Origin: DSWT01 sp036845725
GTDB lineage: Bacteria > Chloroflexota > Anaerolineae > B4-G1 > SLSP01
NCBI GenBank assembly: GCA_036845725.1
Contig: DAIUDK010000001.1
Coordinates: 62,001 to 126,000 of the forward strand
Direction: 5' to 3'
DNA length: 64,000 nucleotides
The notes beneath the pieces were generated by a model. It was not told the DNA's origin. It saw nothing but the letters and a program-made list of their open reading frames with translations, and made no database searches. The position numbers were made by a program, and so were the translations under genes. Positions within the stretch are counted from its first letter, which is position 1; every line of letters starts with the position of its first letter. Below, in pieces: positions 19,718 to 31,700 of this stretch.

Positions 19718-22700
19718 CTACTGCGCGTTGCGCATCACGAGCGGCAGATAGATGGTGTGCATCACCCGCCCAACTCGCACCACAGCCTCAGCGGTAAACG
19801 GCAGATCGTTCGCCGTTACCGTGACGGTGTTCGTGATCAACGTACCCAACTCCACATCATCGTTCACGCGAACGACGAAGCTGAAGGTAACGGTTGCGCC
19901 TGCTTCGAGCGACCCGGCCCACGTCACCGCGTTGCCCGGCGGATCTGCCACAGTTGCGCCGGAGACGCTGCCCAACACGTAGGTCGTGTTGGCGGGAACG
20001 GGATCGGACGCCGTTAGATCGAGTGGCATATCGTAGCTGTTGGTGAAGACCACGGTGTAGGTGATCAGCTCGCCGGGCAGCACGAAGTCCGCCGGATCGG
20101 CAGTCTTGACGACATCCACCCGGACCGCCGGTTCATCGAGCACAGTCAGCCGCACGGGGCGGACGAACAGACGTTCCACCGCCGCGTTCGTGTGCGCGAT
20201 TTCCAGGACGGTTGAGTAGACGTCGCCGGCGACCAGGCCGGTCGAGTCGAACGTCAACACCACCGGCACACTGCTATCCGCCGGGACGACGCCCGTCTTG
20301 GGCGCCACCGACAGCCACAGACTGGAGCCGGAGATGTCGTCGTAGGCGAAGTCGCCCGCACCAACGTTGTGGATGGTGAGAGTGCGCGTGAGGGTGCGTT
20401 CCTTGGGCAGTGTCTCGTCGAAGCTGGTCGGCGTGACGCTGACGCAAGGCAGATCGATACGCAGGCTCACGTTGCGCGGCAGCATCCCCGTTTGCGCCGT
20501 TCCATTCGCCGTGACCGGTACGTAGCCAGGATGCGAAACGGTTATGGTGTAAGCATCACCGGTCGCGAGCCAGGCCGCGTAGGTGCCATCAGCGCCCGTG
20601 GTAAGTATGAAGCTGTCACCCGAGCTGGTCGAGACGGCGACTTGCACGCCCTCCAGCGTTTCGCTGACCTCGTCACACTGCGACCAGGCGGTGACAACAC
20701 CTTCGAGTCTCACCTGCGCCGCCTGCAGCACGGTCATCGTCACAGGGATAACGAATAGCGCTTGCTGCGGATCATTGGTCTCTACCCACAGTTCGGCCAG
20801 ATAGTCGCCCGGTAAGGTGACTTCAGGCACGGACGCGTCGAGCGTGACCACGACCGTCGCATCGTCGTGAGCGGCGATGTCGCCTTCGTCCACATCCACC
20901 GACAACCACGTGACTTGATCGGACCGGCAATTCGTCTCCTCGCCAGGGTAAGCGAAGCAGATCGCCAGTTCGTCGGCCAGCGCCGGCCCGTAGTTGAGGC
21001 CGACGATGCCGAGCGCGTCTTCGATGCCGGTGCTCGCGTCAGGTGCATCCACCGTCTCGTACTGCATCAGGATGCTGCCGGAGCGGAAGAGAATGGCCTG
21101 GAAGGTTCCTGCCGGAGCGCCGCCAGCGTGCGTGAAGTCGTCGTACTGCACGATGAAGCAGGCGTCCACGGCAGTCCCTGCCGGGTTGTACGGACACTGC
21201 GGGAAGTTCTGAACGTAGACGGTTCCCGGAAGCAGATCGTCCCAGGCGACGGCGATGAGGTTGTTGGGCAGCGTCGGGCTAGGCAGCGCGTCGGGGCTGA
21301 GGTCGGTGGAGCCGGCGCCGAAGGAGAGGAAGCCGTTGCTGTTGACGAAGACGGAGTCGTAGAGATTGGGATCGACGTCGCTATCGCCGTAGAACTTGAA
21401 GTCGAAGCCGATGTCCACTTCAACGGAGTCATTGTCGCCGAGCGTTACCGGCGTGCCGATGCCGGAGATGTCCACGAAGCCGTAGGCCGGGCCGACGCCC
21501 GCGCTGTTGGAGTCGGCGAACTCATAGCCGAAGCCATCCGGGCCGCCGGCGGCCAACGGGCCGAGTATGTCGAAGCCCAGGCTGCGCTCGTCGATCTCGA
21601 ACGTGCCGGTGAAGGCGCCCAGGTTCGCCAGGTTGAGGTCCACCGTAGTGACGGCGCCCATCTCCACAGAGACGGCCAGCGCGTCCGGCGCGACCGTGAT
21701 GCACGGCTGCATGAAGAGCAGGTCAGCGTTCTGCGTGGTCACTTCACCGCCGGCGATCTCGACACCGGTGAACACCTGCGCGTCGTAACCGGCCTCATAG
21801 GAAATAGTAACGGTGAACGGGCTATACATCCCGTCGATCCAGATACCGTAGATACCGGCGGCATCGGTTTCGACGGCCCAGGTGTCGGTGGTCACGGTGC
21901 TTTCGACGAAGATGACGGCGCCTTCCAGCGGCATGGTCATCGCGTTACAGTAGCCAAGACCCTGCACCAGGCCGCCGATCTTGCCCCACGTAGCGGGCGG
22001 TTCGACGGTCATGGTGACGGGCATGACGATTTCGTTGCTGCCTTTGAAGGTCAACGTGGCGTAGTAATCGCCAGGTTGTGTCACTTCCGGCACGCTCGCG
22101 TCGAAGGTGAGGGTGACGGGGGCGGTGGCGTCAGGCGCGACCGTTCCAGAGGTCGGATCTTCGTCCAGCCACGGGACGCCGCCCGCTGCCAGGAAGTCCA
22201 TAGCCCGCTCAACGATGGCCGTTTCTACCGGATCGCCTACGGCGCTGCCGCCGGCGTAGTAGAAGTCCCAAGCCAGATAGATGGCCTTGTAGCCCAGACG
22301 CTCCACCTTAATGCCCGCGCAGTTGAGGCTAGGCGCGTCGAAGATACAGGTTCCTTCGGCGCCCACGGTAAAGTCATCGGGGTACGGGTCGGCGCTGATG
22401 TCAGGATCGATGCCGGCCATGATATCCAGGCCGGTCAACTGTCCATCCGATCCACTGTCGCTCACGTAGGTGGACTGGAGGTAGGTCTGGTAGAAGGTGG
22501 TAGGGGCAGTACGATTGCTGTACCCCAGATCGTTGTCGGCGATCAGGAACGAGCCGCCAGCATCCAGGTAGGCCAAGGCCTTAGCCCAACTGTCGCCAGA
22601 ATAACCACCGGCGTAGAAGACGGCCTGGTATTCCAGCAGATCGGCCAGCGCCATCGCCTGGAAGGCATCTCGGGTTACGCGCAGATAGCTGTAGCCCAGG

Positions 22701-25700
22701 TTGGTCAGCGCCGTCTCCATAGCCGTCGCTGGGGTGGTGTCATACGCGACGACCAGGACATCCTCGCCGGCCGTCGGCGCCATCACCTGGAAGCCACCCG
22801 ATTTCTCCCGCACCTCCCAGTCAAGATCCGCCGCGCCTGTGTTAGACACGGTGATCGGCAGCGTGGTGCTCACGCCCATCGCCACGGTAACGTGCGCGTC
22901 GGCGGGTGTCACGCTCATGCACGGCGCTTCGGAGCTAAGATCGAAGTCCTGTATTGTGGTCATGCCAGAGATAACTTCGACATCGGCCACAAACTCCGTC
23001 ACATAGCCGTCCGCGTCTACCGTGATGGTGACAGGGCTGTGCGCCTCATCCAGCCAGAGGGCGTAAGCGCCGTCAGCGTCGGTCAGTAACGTCCAGGTCT
23101 GGGTCGCACTTTGGATCGTGACTTCCGCGCCTTCCAACGCCTCAGCGGTCGCCGGGTCATCGCACGGGCCAAGGCCCATGACGGTGCCGGTGATCTGACC
23201 GTAGGTTTCGGGGAGCGTGACGTGCATGGTCACGGGGATGCTGAATCCGTCCCACACGGGGTCGCTGTTGTTGACGGTCAGGACGCCGGCATAGGTGCCG
23301 GGCTGCGTCACTTCAGGCACGCCCGCGTCGAAGGTGATGTCGGCTACACCACTCGTCGCAGACGGCACCGCGCCCGATTCTGGATCTTCGAAGAGCCAGG
23401 GGATATCAGCTGCCTCAAGCAATTGGATGGACAGCTCGGTAGCCCCATCATAGTTCCAACCAGACCCGGGCACTGTCGCAGCCCACACTGAGCCGGTCAA
23501 ACCGTTCACCGGATCCAGATCGCCAGTCTCCCAGAAGAAATCGTCTGTGCCAGTCCCGGTGTTGTTGTAGATCTCGATCCAGTAGTTTCCGGGCGCCAGA
23601 ATCACTGGGGAAGCCAGGGTCAACGTATGCATCCACTCATGCACGCCGAACAGCACTACGCCGGTTTGAACGCGCTCGTAATCCACATTGGTCTCGACGT
23701 AGATATTCGCGCCCGGTAAGCCGGCATCATCAGAGTGGAAGATGACCGTAAGGTTATCCGGATCGATGGGTGTGTCGGTAGAGTAATAGCCGGTCCAGAA
23801 GACGATCTGACCGATAGCTTTCCCCTCACTCAGAGTAAAGTTCTCAGCTATGGCCTGCGCGCCAGTAGAACAGTTATCACAACCGGCATCGCTGAAGAGG
23901 CCATTATCCTGGTTCGGGATCTGGTCCAGCAGGGTCGACGCCGAAGTCGCCAGCGGTGCAGACGCGTGTCCGACCACCTCAGCCTCGGAATATTGCAACA
24001 GGCTATGCGCCTGTCCATCCGAAGCAGCCGGCGGTTGATACGGCGTTAACGTTCGCAACGTCGGGACAAAGCCGGCGGTCACCTCCGAGAAGGCGAAGTC
24101 CAGCGCGCCCGCGCCGTCGTTGGTCATCGTCAGCGGCAGGGTCGTGCTCATCCCCATCGCCACGGTGACTTCCATAGCGGACGGTTCGATGCTGGTCACG
24201 CACGGACCGAGCCAGGTCAGGCTGAAGTCCTGCGCGACTGCGCCAGAAGCGGGTACGGCCACCACCGCGGAAGCGCCAACGTGATCAGCAGCCGCAACGG
24301 TGACGGTGTAAGTCCCGTTCAGGAGCCAGTAGCTATACGCGCCAGCCGCATCTGTGGTCAGGGTGACGACAGCCGTACCGCCGGCCTCCCAGATGACGAC
24401 TTCTGCGCCTTCCAGCGCAGCGGTCGTCACATCACAGTGACCCAGGCTGGAGACGACGCCGGCCACCTGCCCCCAGGAAGCGGGCGGCGTGACGGTCATC
24501 GTCACCGGCAGGATGATGGGCGAGTCGGGATCGTCACTGGCGACCCACAGGTCGGCGTAGTACTCACCGGGCTGATCGACCTGAGAGGCGTCGAAGCCCA
24601 CGTCCACGAGCTGTTCACCGGTGTCGGCGACCATCGTGCCCGTAATGGGAGCTTCGGCCAGCCAAACGACGTCAGAGCCGGCTTCGGCGATCTCCCAGTC
24701 CGTATCCACCGCGCCGGTGTTGGTGAGAGTGAGCGCTTCGGTCACGGTCGCGCCGAGTTCGAGCGTAGTGTGCAGGGCCAACGGATCGGCCGCCACACAC
24801 GGGACGAGCCAGCGCAGGTCGAAGTCGTGGGTGGTGGTTTCTTGGCCTGTCACCGGCTCGATCGCTTCGCCCTTCTCGTGGTCGGGGTAGGAGACGGTGA
24901 TGGTGACCGGGCTGTACATCTCGTCCAGCCAGATTTGGTACGTGCCGCTCACATCGGTGGTCAGAGACCAACTGATGGGAACGTCCGCCGGAACGAGGGT
25001 TTCTGCTGTGACGCTCACGTCGTCCACGTACCATTCATCAGCATATTCACCCGAGTAACGGAAGGCGATGTAGATGGATTGCCCGGCGTAGGCGCTCAGG
25101 TCCAGCGTCTGCTCTTCCCAGGTATCCTCGGTTCCGGCGCCGAGTTCGCTCACTTCAACGAAATCAGCCGGGTCATCAGAGGCCGTCGAAACCCAGATGC
25201 CGTGATAGATCGCGTAGCTGCCCCAGTTCTCATACTGCCAGAAGGTCAGTTCCGCGCCCCCGGCAGGAATCGCCACCTGCGGCATGATCATCCAGGAAAC
25301 AGTGCCGGCATCACTATTGTTATCATCGTGATAAGCGGCATACGAACCCGAGTGAACGGGCGAAGTCGTCCGTCCCCACCCTGGATCGTCTATGACCGTA
25401 CCGGTTTGCGTCAAGGTCCATCCCGCGGGCGGGAACGCGCCCTCGAAACCTTCACTCAGTAGCGTAGTGACGGCCGGGACCATAACCGTCTCGGTCATCC
25501 AGCTCTCGATGAGCACATCCGCGCCAACCAACGGCGCCGGATCGGCGTCGCAGTAGCCCTGACCGGTGACGGTACCCATCAGCTTGCCCCACGTGTCGGG
25601 CGGGAGGACGGTCATCGTCACCGGGACGGCGATCTCATCGTTGACCGGATCGTCGCTGTTGACGAAGAGGGTGCCGAAGTATTCGCCCGGCCCTGTAACC

Positions 25701-28700
25701 TGCGTGACGACGTCGCTGGCGTCGAAGGTCAGGTCCACAACGAAGGTGTCGTCAGCGTCCACGGCGCCGGATTCGGGATCCTCGGAAAGCCAGGGGATGG
25801 GAGCTGATACATACTCCATCCCACTACCACGAACCACCCAGTTTCCGGGGAAGCCGATGTCATCGATGACAACAAAATCGGAATCTGGGGGCAGGGTTGG
25901 TGGTTCAGGTGGATCTCCAGAGTAGAGGCCAACCCAAGAACGACCTTGAGAGGCACCCTCATCGAGAGCCGCGGGATGTGTACCGACAGCATCACGGTTG
26001 ACAACGCCGATCAGCACATCGCCTGGACCATCCAACATGATCGGTGCAGACAAAGCATAGTCGTTCCAGGTTGTACCATTGTTGTATATCACAGCTTCGT
26101 CAGCCGTATACAACAAGTTAGCGCCTGTCGCGGGATCGCCATCCCCATCGGTATCTTCCCATACGATGATCTCGATAGCTTCTCCTACTGTCGCGCTGTC
26201 GCGGAACAGTATAGAGATTTGATCCAGAGTGAAGGGGAAAACATCGGGATCAGGCGTGAAACGATTCAGCCACAGGAACTGCCCTCCAGCGGTGAGGCCA
26301 AGGGCATCTTCGGCTGAACCATCATCCAATACTAACTCCACCGGGCCAGACGGTGCCCATGGCACGGCCTGAACACTTGGTGCAGATGGAGCTGCGTTGG
26401 ACATAGACAACTCGATCCGTCGTGACCCGACCGGCATCAGGGATGCATTGGCGCCACTGAACATAGTATGAAGTACAACCATACCGCCGTTCGCCTCAGC
26501 TAAATCAAATGCCGCATCACCGGCCCCCGCGTTCGTCAGCGTGAACGGCACCGTCGTGCTCGTCCCTAACGTCACCGTGACGTCGAACAAGTCAGGATCC
26601 GTCGTGAGACATGGCATCGCCCAGCGCAGGGCCGCGTCGCGCACTGTCGTCCCACCCGCCGTCACCACGACATTCGGGAAGACCTGCGTGAGGTGATCAA
26701 CGTACTCAACGGTGATCGTGACCGGGCTGTGCGCCGCGTCCAGCCAGAGCTGGTACGCGCCGTTCTCGTCGGTCAGCAACGTCCACTCCACAAACCCGGT
26801 GCCGGATTCGACAGTGACTTCCGCCTCTTCCAGCAAGATGGGCGTGGCAACGTCGCAGTAGCCCAGGCCCGTGACGACGCCTTCAATCTTGCCCCAGGAC
26901 CCCGGGGCGGTGACGGTCAGCGTGACCGGGATGTTGGGCACGTCGTTCGCGGCGTTGCTGTCCACTTTCAACGCGCCGTAATACGTGCCGGGCTGCATCG
27001 TTTCGGGCACGCCGGCGTCGAAGGTGAGGTCAACCACGGAGTCGGTATCGGCAGCGATCGTGCCGCTGACCGGAGTTTCGGTCAGCCAGGGGATGCCGCC
27101 GCCGGCGCCGCCGCCAGTGCCTGTAGCGCCACTGGCACGTAAGGTCCAGTTACCGGCAAGCGAAGCAGAGATATCGTCAATGATCCCGAAGTCAGAGTCG
27201 GGCGGCAGCGTAGGCGGATCGGGCGGATCGCCGCTATAGATACCGATCCAGGAACGTCGCTGGGAGGTCGAGCTTTGGTCAATCGCTGCGGGGTAATCCG
27301 AAAGGCCTGAAGTCCCAGAGCGGTTGACGACGCCGACCAGCACATCCCCAGGCCCGAAGAACACGGGGGAATTGGCAAGTTGGTAATTGTTCCAGGTGGC
27401 GAAATCGTTGTTCAAAACCGTGGCATTCTCGGCGTAGACAAGGACGGCGCCGTTACTTGGGTCGCTGTCGGCGTCCTGCCAGATCACCAACTGGATATCA
27501 TCCCCGACATTCACCGTGTCGTTGAAGATGATGGAGATTTGATCGAGGTGGAAGGGGAAATCACCAGCGTTGGGGGTGAAGCGGTTGAGCCAGAGGAATT
27601 GCCCCCCGGAAGTCAGACCGATGGAGTCTTCGGCCGTACCGTCATCCACCGCGAATTCGAGGTCGCCCATGGGCATCCACGTCGCAGGCGTATTGTTGGT
27701 CGCCGGCGTCTTCGCCAGGGACAGCTCCACAGCGCGGGATTGTGTGCTTCGCGCCATCGCCTGCAACGGGATCAAGCCCCCCGCGATCTCAAACAACTCA
27801 TACTCCGCCATCGCCGCGCCGGTGTTGCTCAGGGTCAGCGGTTCGACGGTGTTGTCGCCCATTGCCAGCGTCACATCGAAGTCGGCGGGGTCGTAGCTGA
27901 GACACGGCAGCAGAATGCGCAAGTCGAAGTCCACCACCGTGGTCTGACCCTGCTGCACGACCACGCCACCGGTTTCGCCGAAGTAGTCGGGCGCGGTGAC
28001 GGTGACGGTCAGCGGGCTGTGCGCCCGGTCGATCCACAGGGTGTACACGCCGTTGACGTCGGTCGCGACCGTCCAGGTCTGGCCGGTCGTCGCGCTTTCC
28101 ACACGCACCTCGGCCTCTTCCAGCGGGGCCGGGTCGCCGTCGCAGACGCCCAGGCCGGTGACGGTGCCCGTCAGCTTGCCCCAGGATTGCGGGGCTACGA
28201 CGGTCATCGTGACCGGAACGTTGAACTTGCCGTAGGGCGTGTCGTTGTTGACGATTAGTTCGGCGTGATACTCGCCGGGCTGATCCACATAGGCCGCGTC
28301 GAAGTCCACGGTGATCGCTGTATTGCCGGTTGCGGCAACAGTGCCCATCACAGGATCTTCAGCAAGCCAGAGAACATCAGCACCACCGGCAATCTTAGCT
28401 GCGCCTTCAAACTCACCCTGCGGATTACTCACAGCCAAAGGCGTAACCGTGCCGGTCGCCAGATCTACAACGCCATAGACATTCGCGCCACTACCTTGAT
28501 ACAAGAAGATGTATAACGTACCATCGTCGTTATCAAAGTCCATACCTTGCGCATAGCTTGCGTTATAACCTGTTGCGCCGACGAGCGTAGCAGCCCCGGT
28601 CGCGGGATCGATCTGATAAATTGAATCTGTGCCGATGTCATGGCCATACATCGCGCCATCGGCATTCATCGCAATATCGATCATCAACGAAACGCCGCCA

Positions 28701-31700
28701 CCAAAGGCGCCGATCAACGTGTTGTCACCCGTGTCAGGATTGATCATGTAGAGGTTTGTCGTATCGGATGCATAGAAATCACCGGTCACAGGATCAATGG
28801 TCAACCCCGTCCAATTGCCAGACGGCGACACACATGGGACCAGGCCCGTGAAGGAACCATCCGTCAGGTCAATCGTGCCTAACTCACCTGTGGTATCATT
28901 CAATGCATACAAGGTTTCACCATCGGGGGTGAAATCCATCCCATAATATGCATCGGTATTCGTTCCCACCACAGTCTGACCGGGGAAGTCATTCAACGGG
29001 AAGGTGACAAAGTTATCGGAGATGTAGCCGATATCCTGAGCATAACCAGGATCGGTCTCACCCATCGGGATCACATTAAAGACACCTGGCTTAGGCACGA
29101 AGTTGTAACACTTCAACGCCTCAGCAGGTTCAGCAAAAGGTGAATCATAATACTGCGCACATTCACCAGCAAGCTTTTCCGGATCCCAGGTGAGTGTCGA
29201 GGCCTTCACGGCTTGTTGTAGCGTCATTGCCCCTAAAGGCATGAAGCCACCATCCTTCTCCAGCAGCTCAAACGACGCGTCGACACTGCCGGTATTGTCC
29301 AGATTCAGCGTGGCGCTTTCGGTATAGCCCAGTTCAACCGTGACGTCAATACCATCGGGCGTCGCGTCGAGCATACCGGCCGGAAGCTGGAAGTCTTGTT
29401 CCACCGTATCGCCATCCACCACCGTCACCGTCGCCACGTCCGGGCCATAGCCCTTCATCGTGGCGGTGAAGACCTGCGCGCCGGAAGGCGCGAAGAGGGT
29501 GTAGAAGGCGTCGTCCACGGCAGCATCCAACGGCGTAGGCACAGCAGTCGTTTCGCCGCCAGCGGCGTTGGCCACAGTCGCACCGTTGAGCGCCACGGTT
29601 GGGTAGTTTTCGTCGTAGACGTTGCCGACGACGAGGCCACCATCGGCAGGCGCATTACAGACCGGATTCCCCAACACGACATCGTCCACTTCCCACCAAT
29701 AATCCCAACCAGGTGCGTAGTAGTGGAAGCGGACACGCGCTTGTGTGGAACCTCCCAGGATCGCCGTGACATCCTGTGAGAAAAGACCGCGCAGATCGGC
29801 GGTACTCCAGGTAACCACGTTCACCCAGGTCGCGCCGCCGTCGGCGCTCACATCCACTGCCGCTTGCTCACCCGATGAGAAGAAATTGTAGTCATAAGCA
29901 AACGACAGGTATACTTGTGTCAGACCTGAAACATCAGAGAGCGGCGACACCAGATCGGTATTCATTGTTGTACCGGAGCCGCAGTCGTCGCTGTCGGCAA
30001 TGGCGAATTTCCCCGTACCACCGGTCAGATTGCCCCGGCCGCCTGGATCATTGCCGACCCACGTGCAGGTACCGCCGTTGTTCACCACCGTCCAGCCGGC
30101 AGGCGGGAAGGCGTCATCCTCGAAGTTCGCCATCAAGCCGCCGGTAAAGGAGTAACCGGGCGCGGCGCAGCTTCCCATATCCGCCTGCAATGCGAAGTCC
30201 GTACCCGGCGCATCAGCCGTCAACGGGCCGACTTCACCCGTTGTCGGAGTGTAACCGGCCACCCAGGCTTCCACCTCAAACGTGTAGGTGACGCCTTCGG
30301 ACAGCATAACGCTATACGCGCCGGTCGCCGGATCCGTCCACACGCTGTTGTCAGGGGCCGCCGGGCTTACCGGATCGCCACTGATGCTGATGTGCGCGTA
30401 GAGCGGCCAGCCGGTCGTCGCATCGGTCACCTGCCCGGAAACTTCGTAGAACTGCGCCGGCGTCATGGCGATGTGTTGCGTCGTCGTCGCGCCGGTCGTG
30501 GCAACTACGCCGGGGATCACCGTCGTCTGGTAGCCATAGTTCGAGGCGGCCAAGGTGTAGGTGTCGGAGAAGACGTTCAACACGTAAACGCCCGCCGCAT
30601 TGGAAGCTGCCTTATGTTGTATTGTACCGGCAGCATTGGTTGCCACGATAGACGCCCCTTCGATCGTGGCATTGGTCGCCGCATCCAGCACCTCGCCGGT
30701 AATCGTGCTATCACCGCAGGAAGCGACCGCGGCTTGCACGGCCGCCAGGGCGTTGATCTCGCCCCAGCCGGTGGCCTGGTTCGGCACGTGCGCACCGCCG
30801 CCGGTCCCATCATCGTAAGGAATCGGGGTCGCCGTATCCTCGATGATCGTCTCGGTCGTGGCGTAGTCGCCGATCAAGCACGGCGCCGCGCTCCACATTA
30901 GAGCGATCAGGCCGGTGACGTGCGGCGCGGACATCGATGTACCATTCCACCCACCCTGATACTCAGAGTCACTGCCGGGTGTGCTGGAGCGGATGTTCAC
31001 CCCAGGTGCCAACACCTGTGGCTTCAAATTCTCCCAGCCTGGCTTCGGATTCACCGTATCGGGATTGTCCGTTGGTCCCCAGTTTGAGTGTGTGGCGTAT
31101 TGCCCGTTGTCGCGCCCAGTCGAGCCAACGCCGGTGACGTTACCGTAGCGACCAGGGTTACCCACCGTGTTCAGCCCAGGGGGGTAAGAGTAGCCACAGT
31201 TACCGGCATTGCCGTTGGAGAAAATCGGGTAAATCCCGGCGGCGTGCCAGGCGTCCACCACATCCTGATACCAAGGGTCATAAGACTGCTCACAGTCACC
31301 CCAGGAGTTGTTCACCGCGTTGGGACGCATATCGGGATTGGCATTGGCCTGATTCAAATCCCATGGGGCAGCAAAGAACTGCGCGCATTCCAACAACTCA
31401 TCCCCACCACAATCGCTGGTGTTACAGCCCCGGCAGGCCATCCACTGGGCGCCCGGCGCCATGCCGATCTGGTTCGCGCCGCCGTCGTCGCCTACCATCG
31501 TGCCCATCGTGTGCGAACCGTGACCGTTATCATCGCCCGGTTCGGTTGGATGGTCGCCATAGGGATCCCACCAGTTATAGTTGTGGTCAAAGGTTCCTCC
31601 ACCCTGGTTGCCCCGATAATGACCCACCAGGGCCTGATGGGTATAGCGCACACCGGTGTCTACGCTGGCCACCACCAGGCCCTCGCCCCGGTAGCCCATC

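Noticed and set aside
20867..23089. 740-codon open frame on the plus strand opposite the giant subtilase
   Set aside because: It is a shadow of the GC-rich antisense coding strand; the product is Arg/His/Gly-rich without a motif, and the opposite frame has clear protease and Ig-like domains.
24281..25462. 393-codon plus-strand frame opposite the giant subtilase modules
   Set aside because: Same shadow effect as the other long antisense frames; composition biased to Arg, Gly, Val and His.
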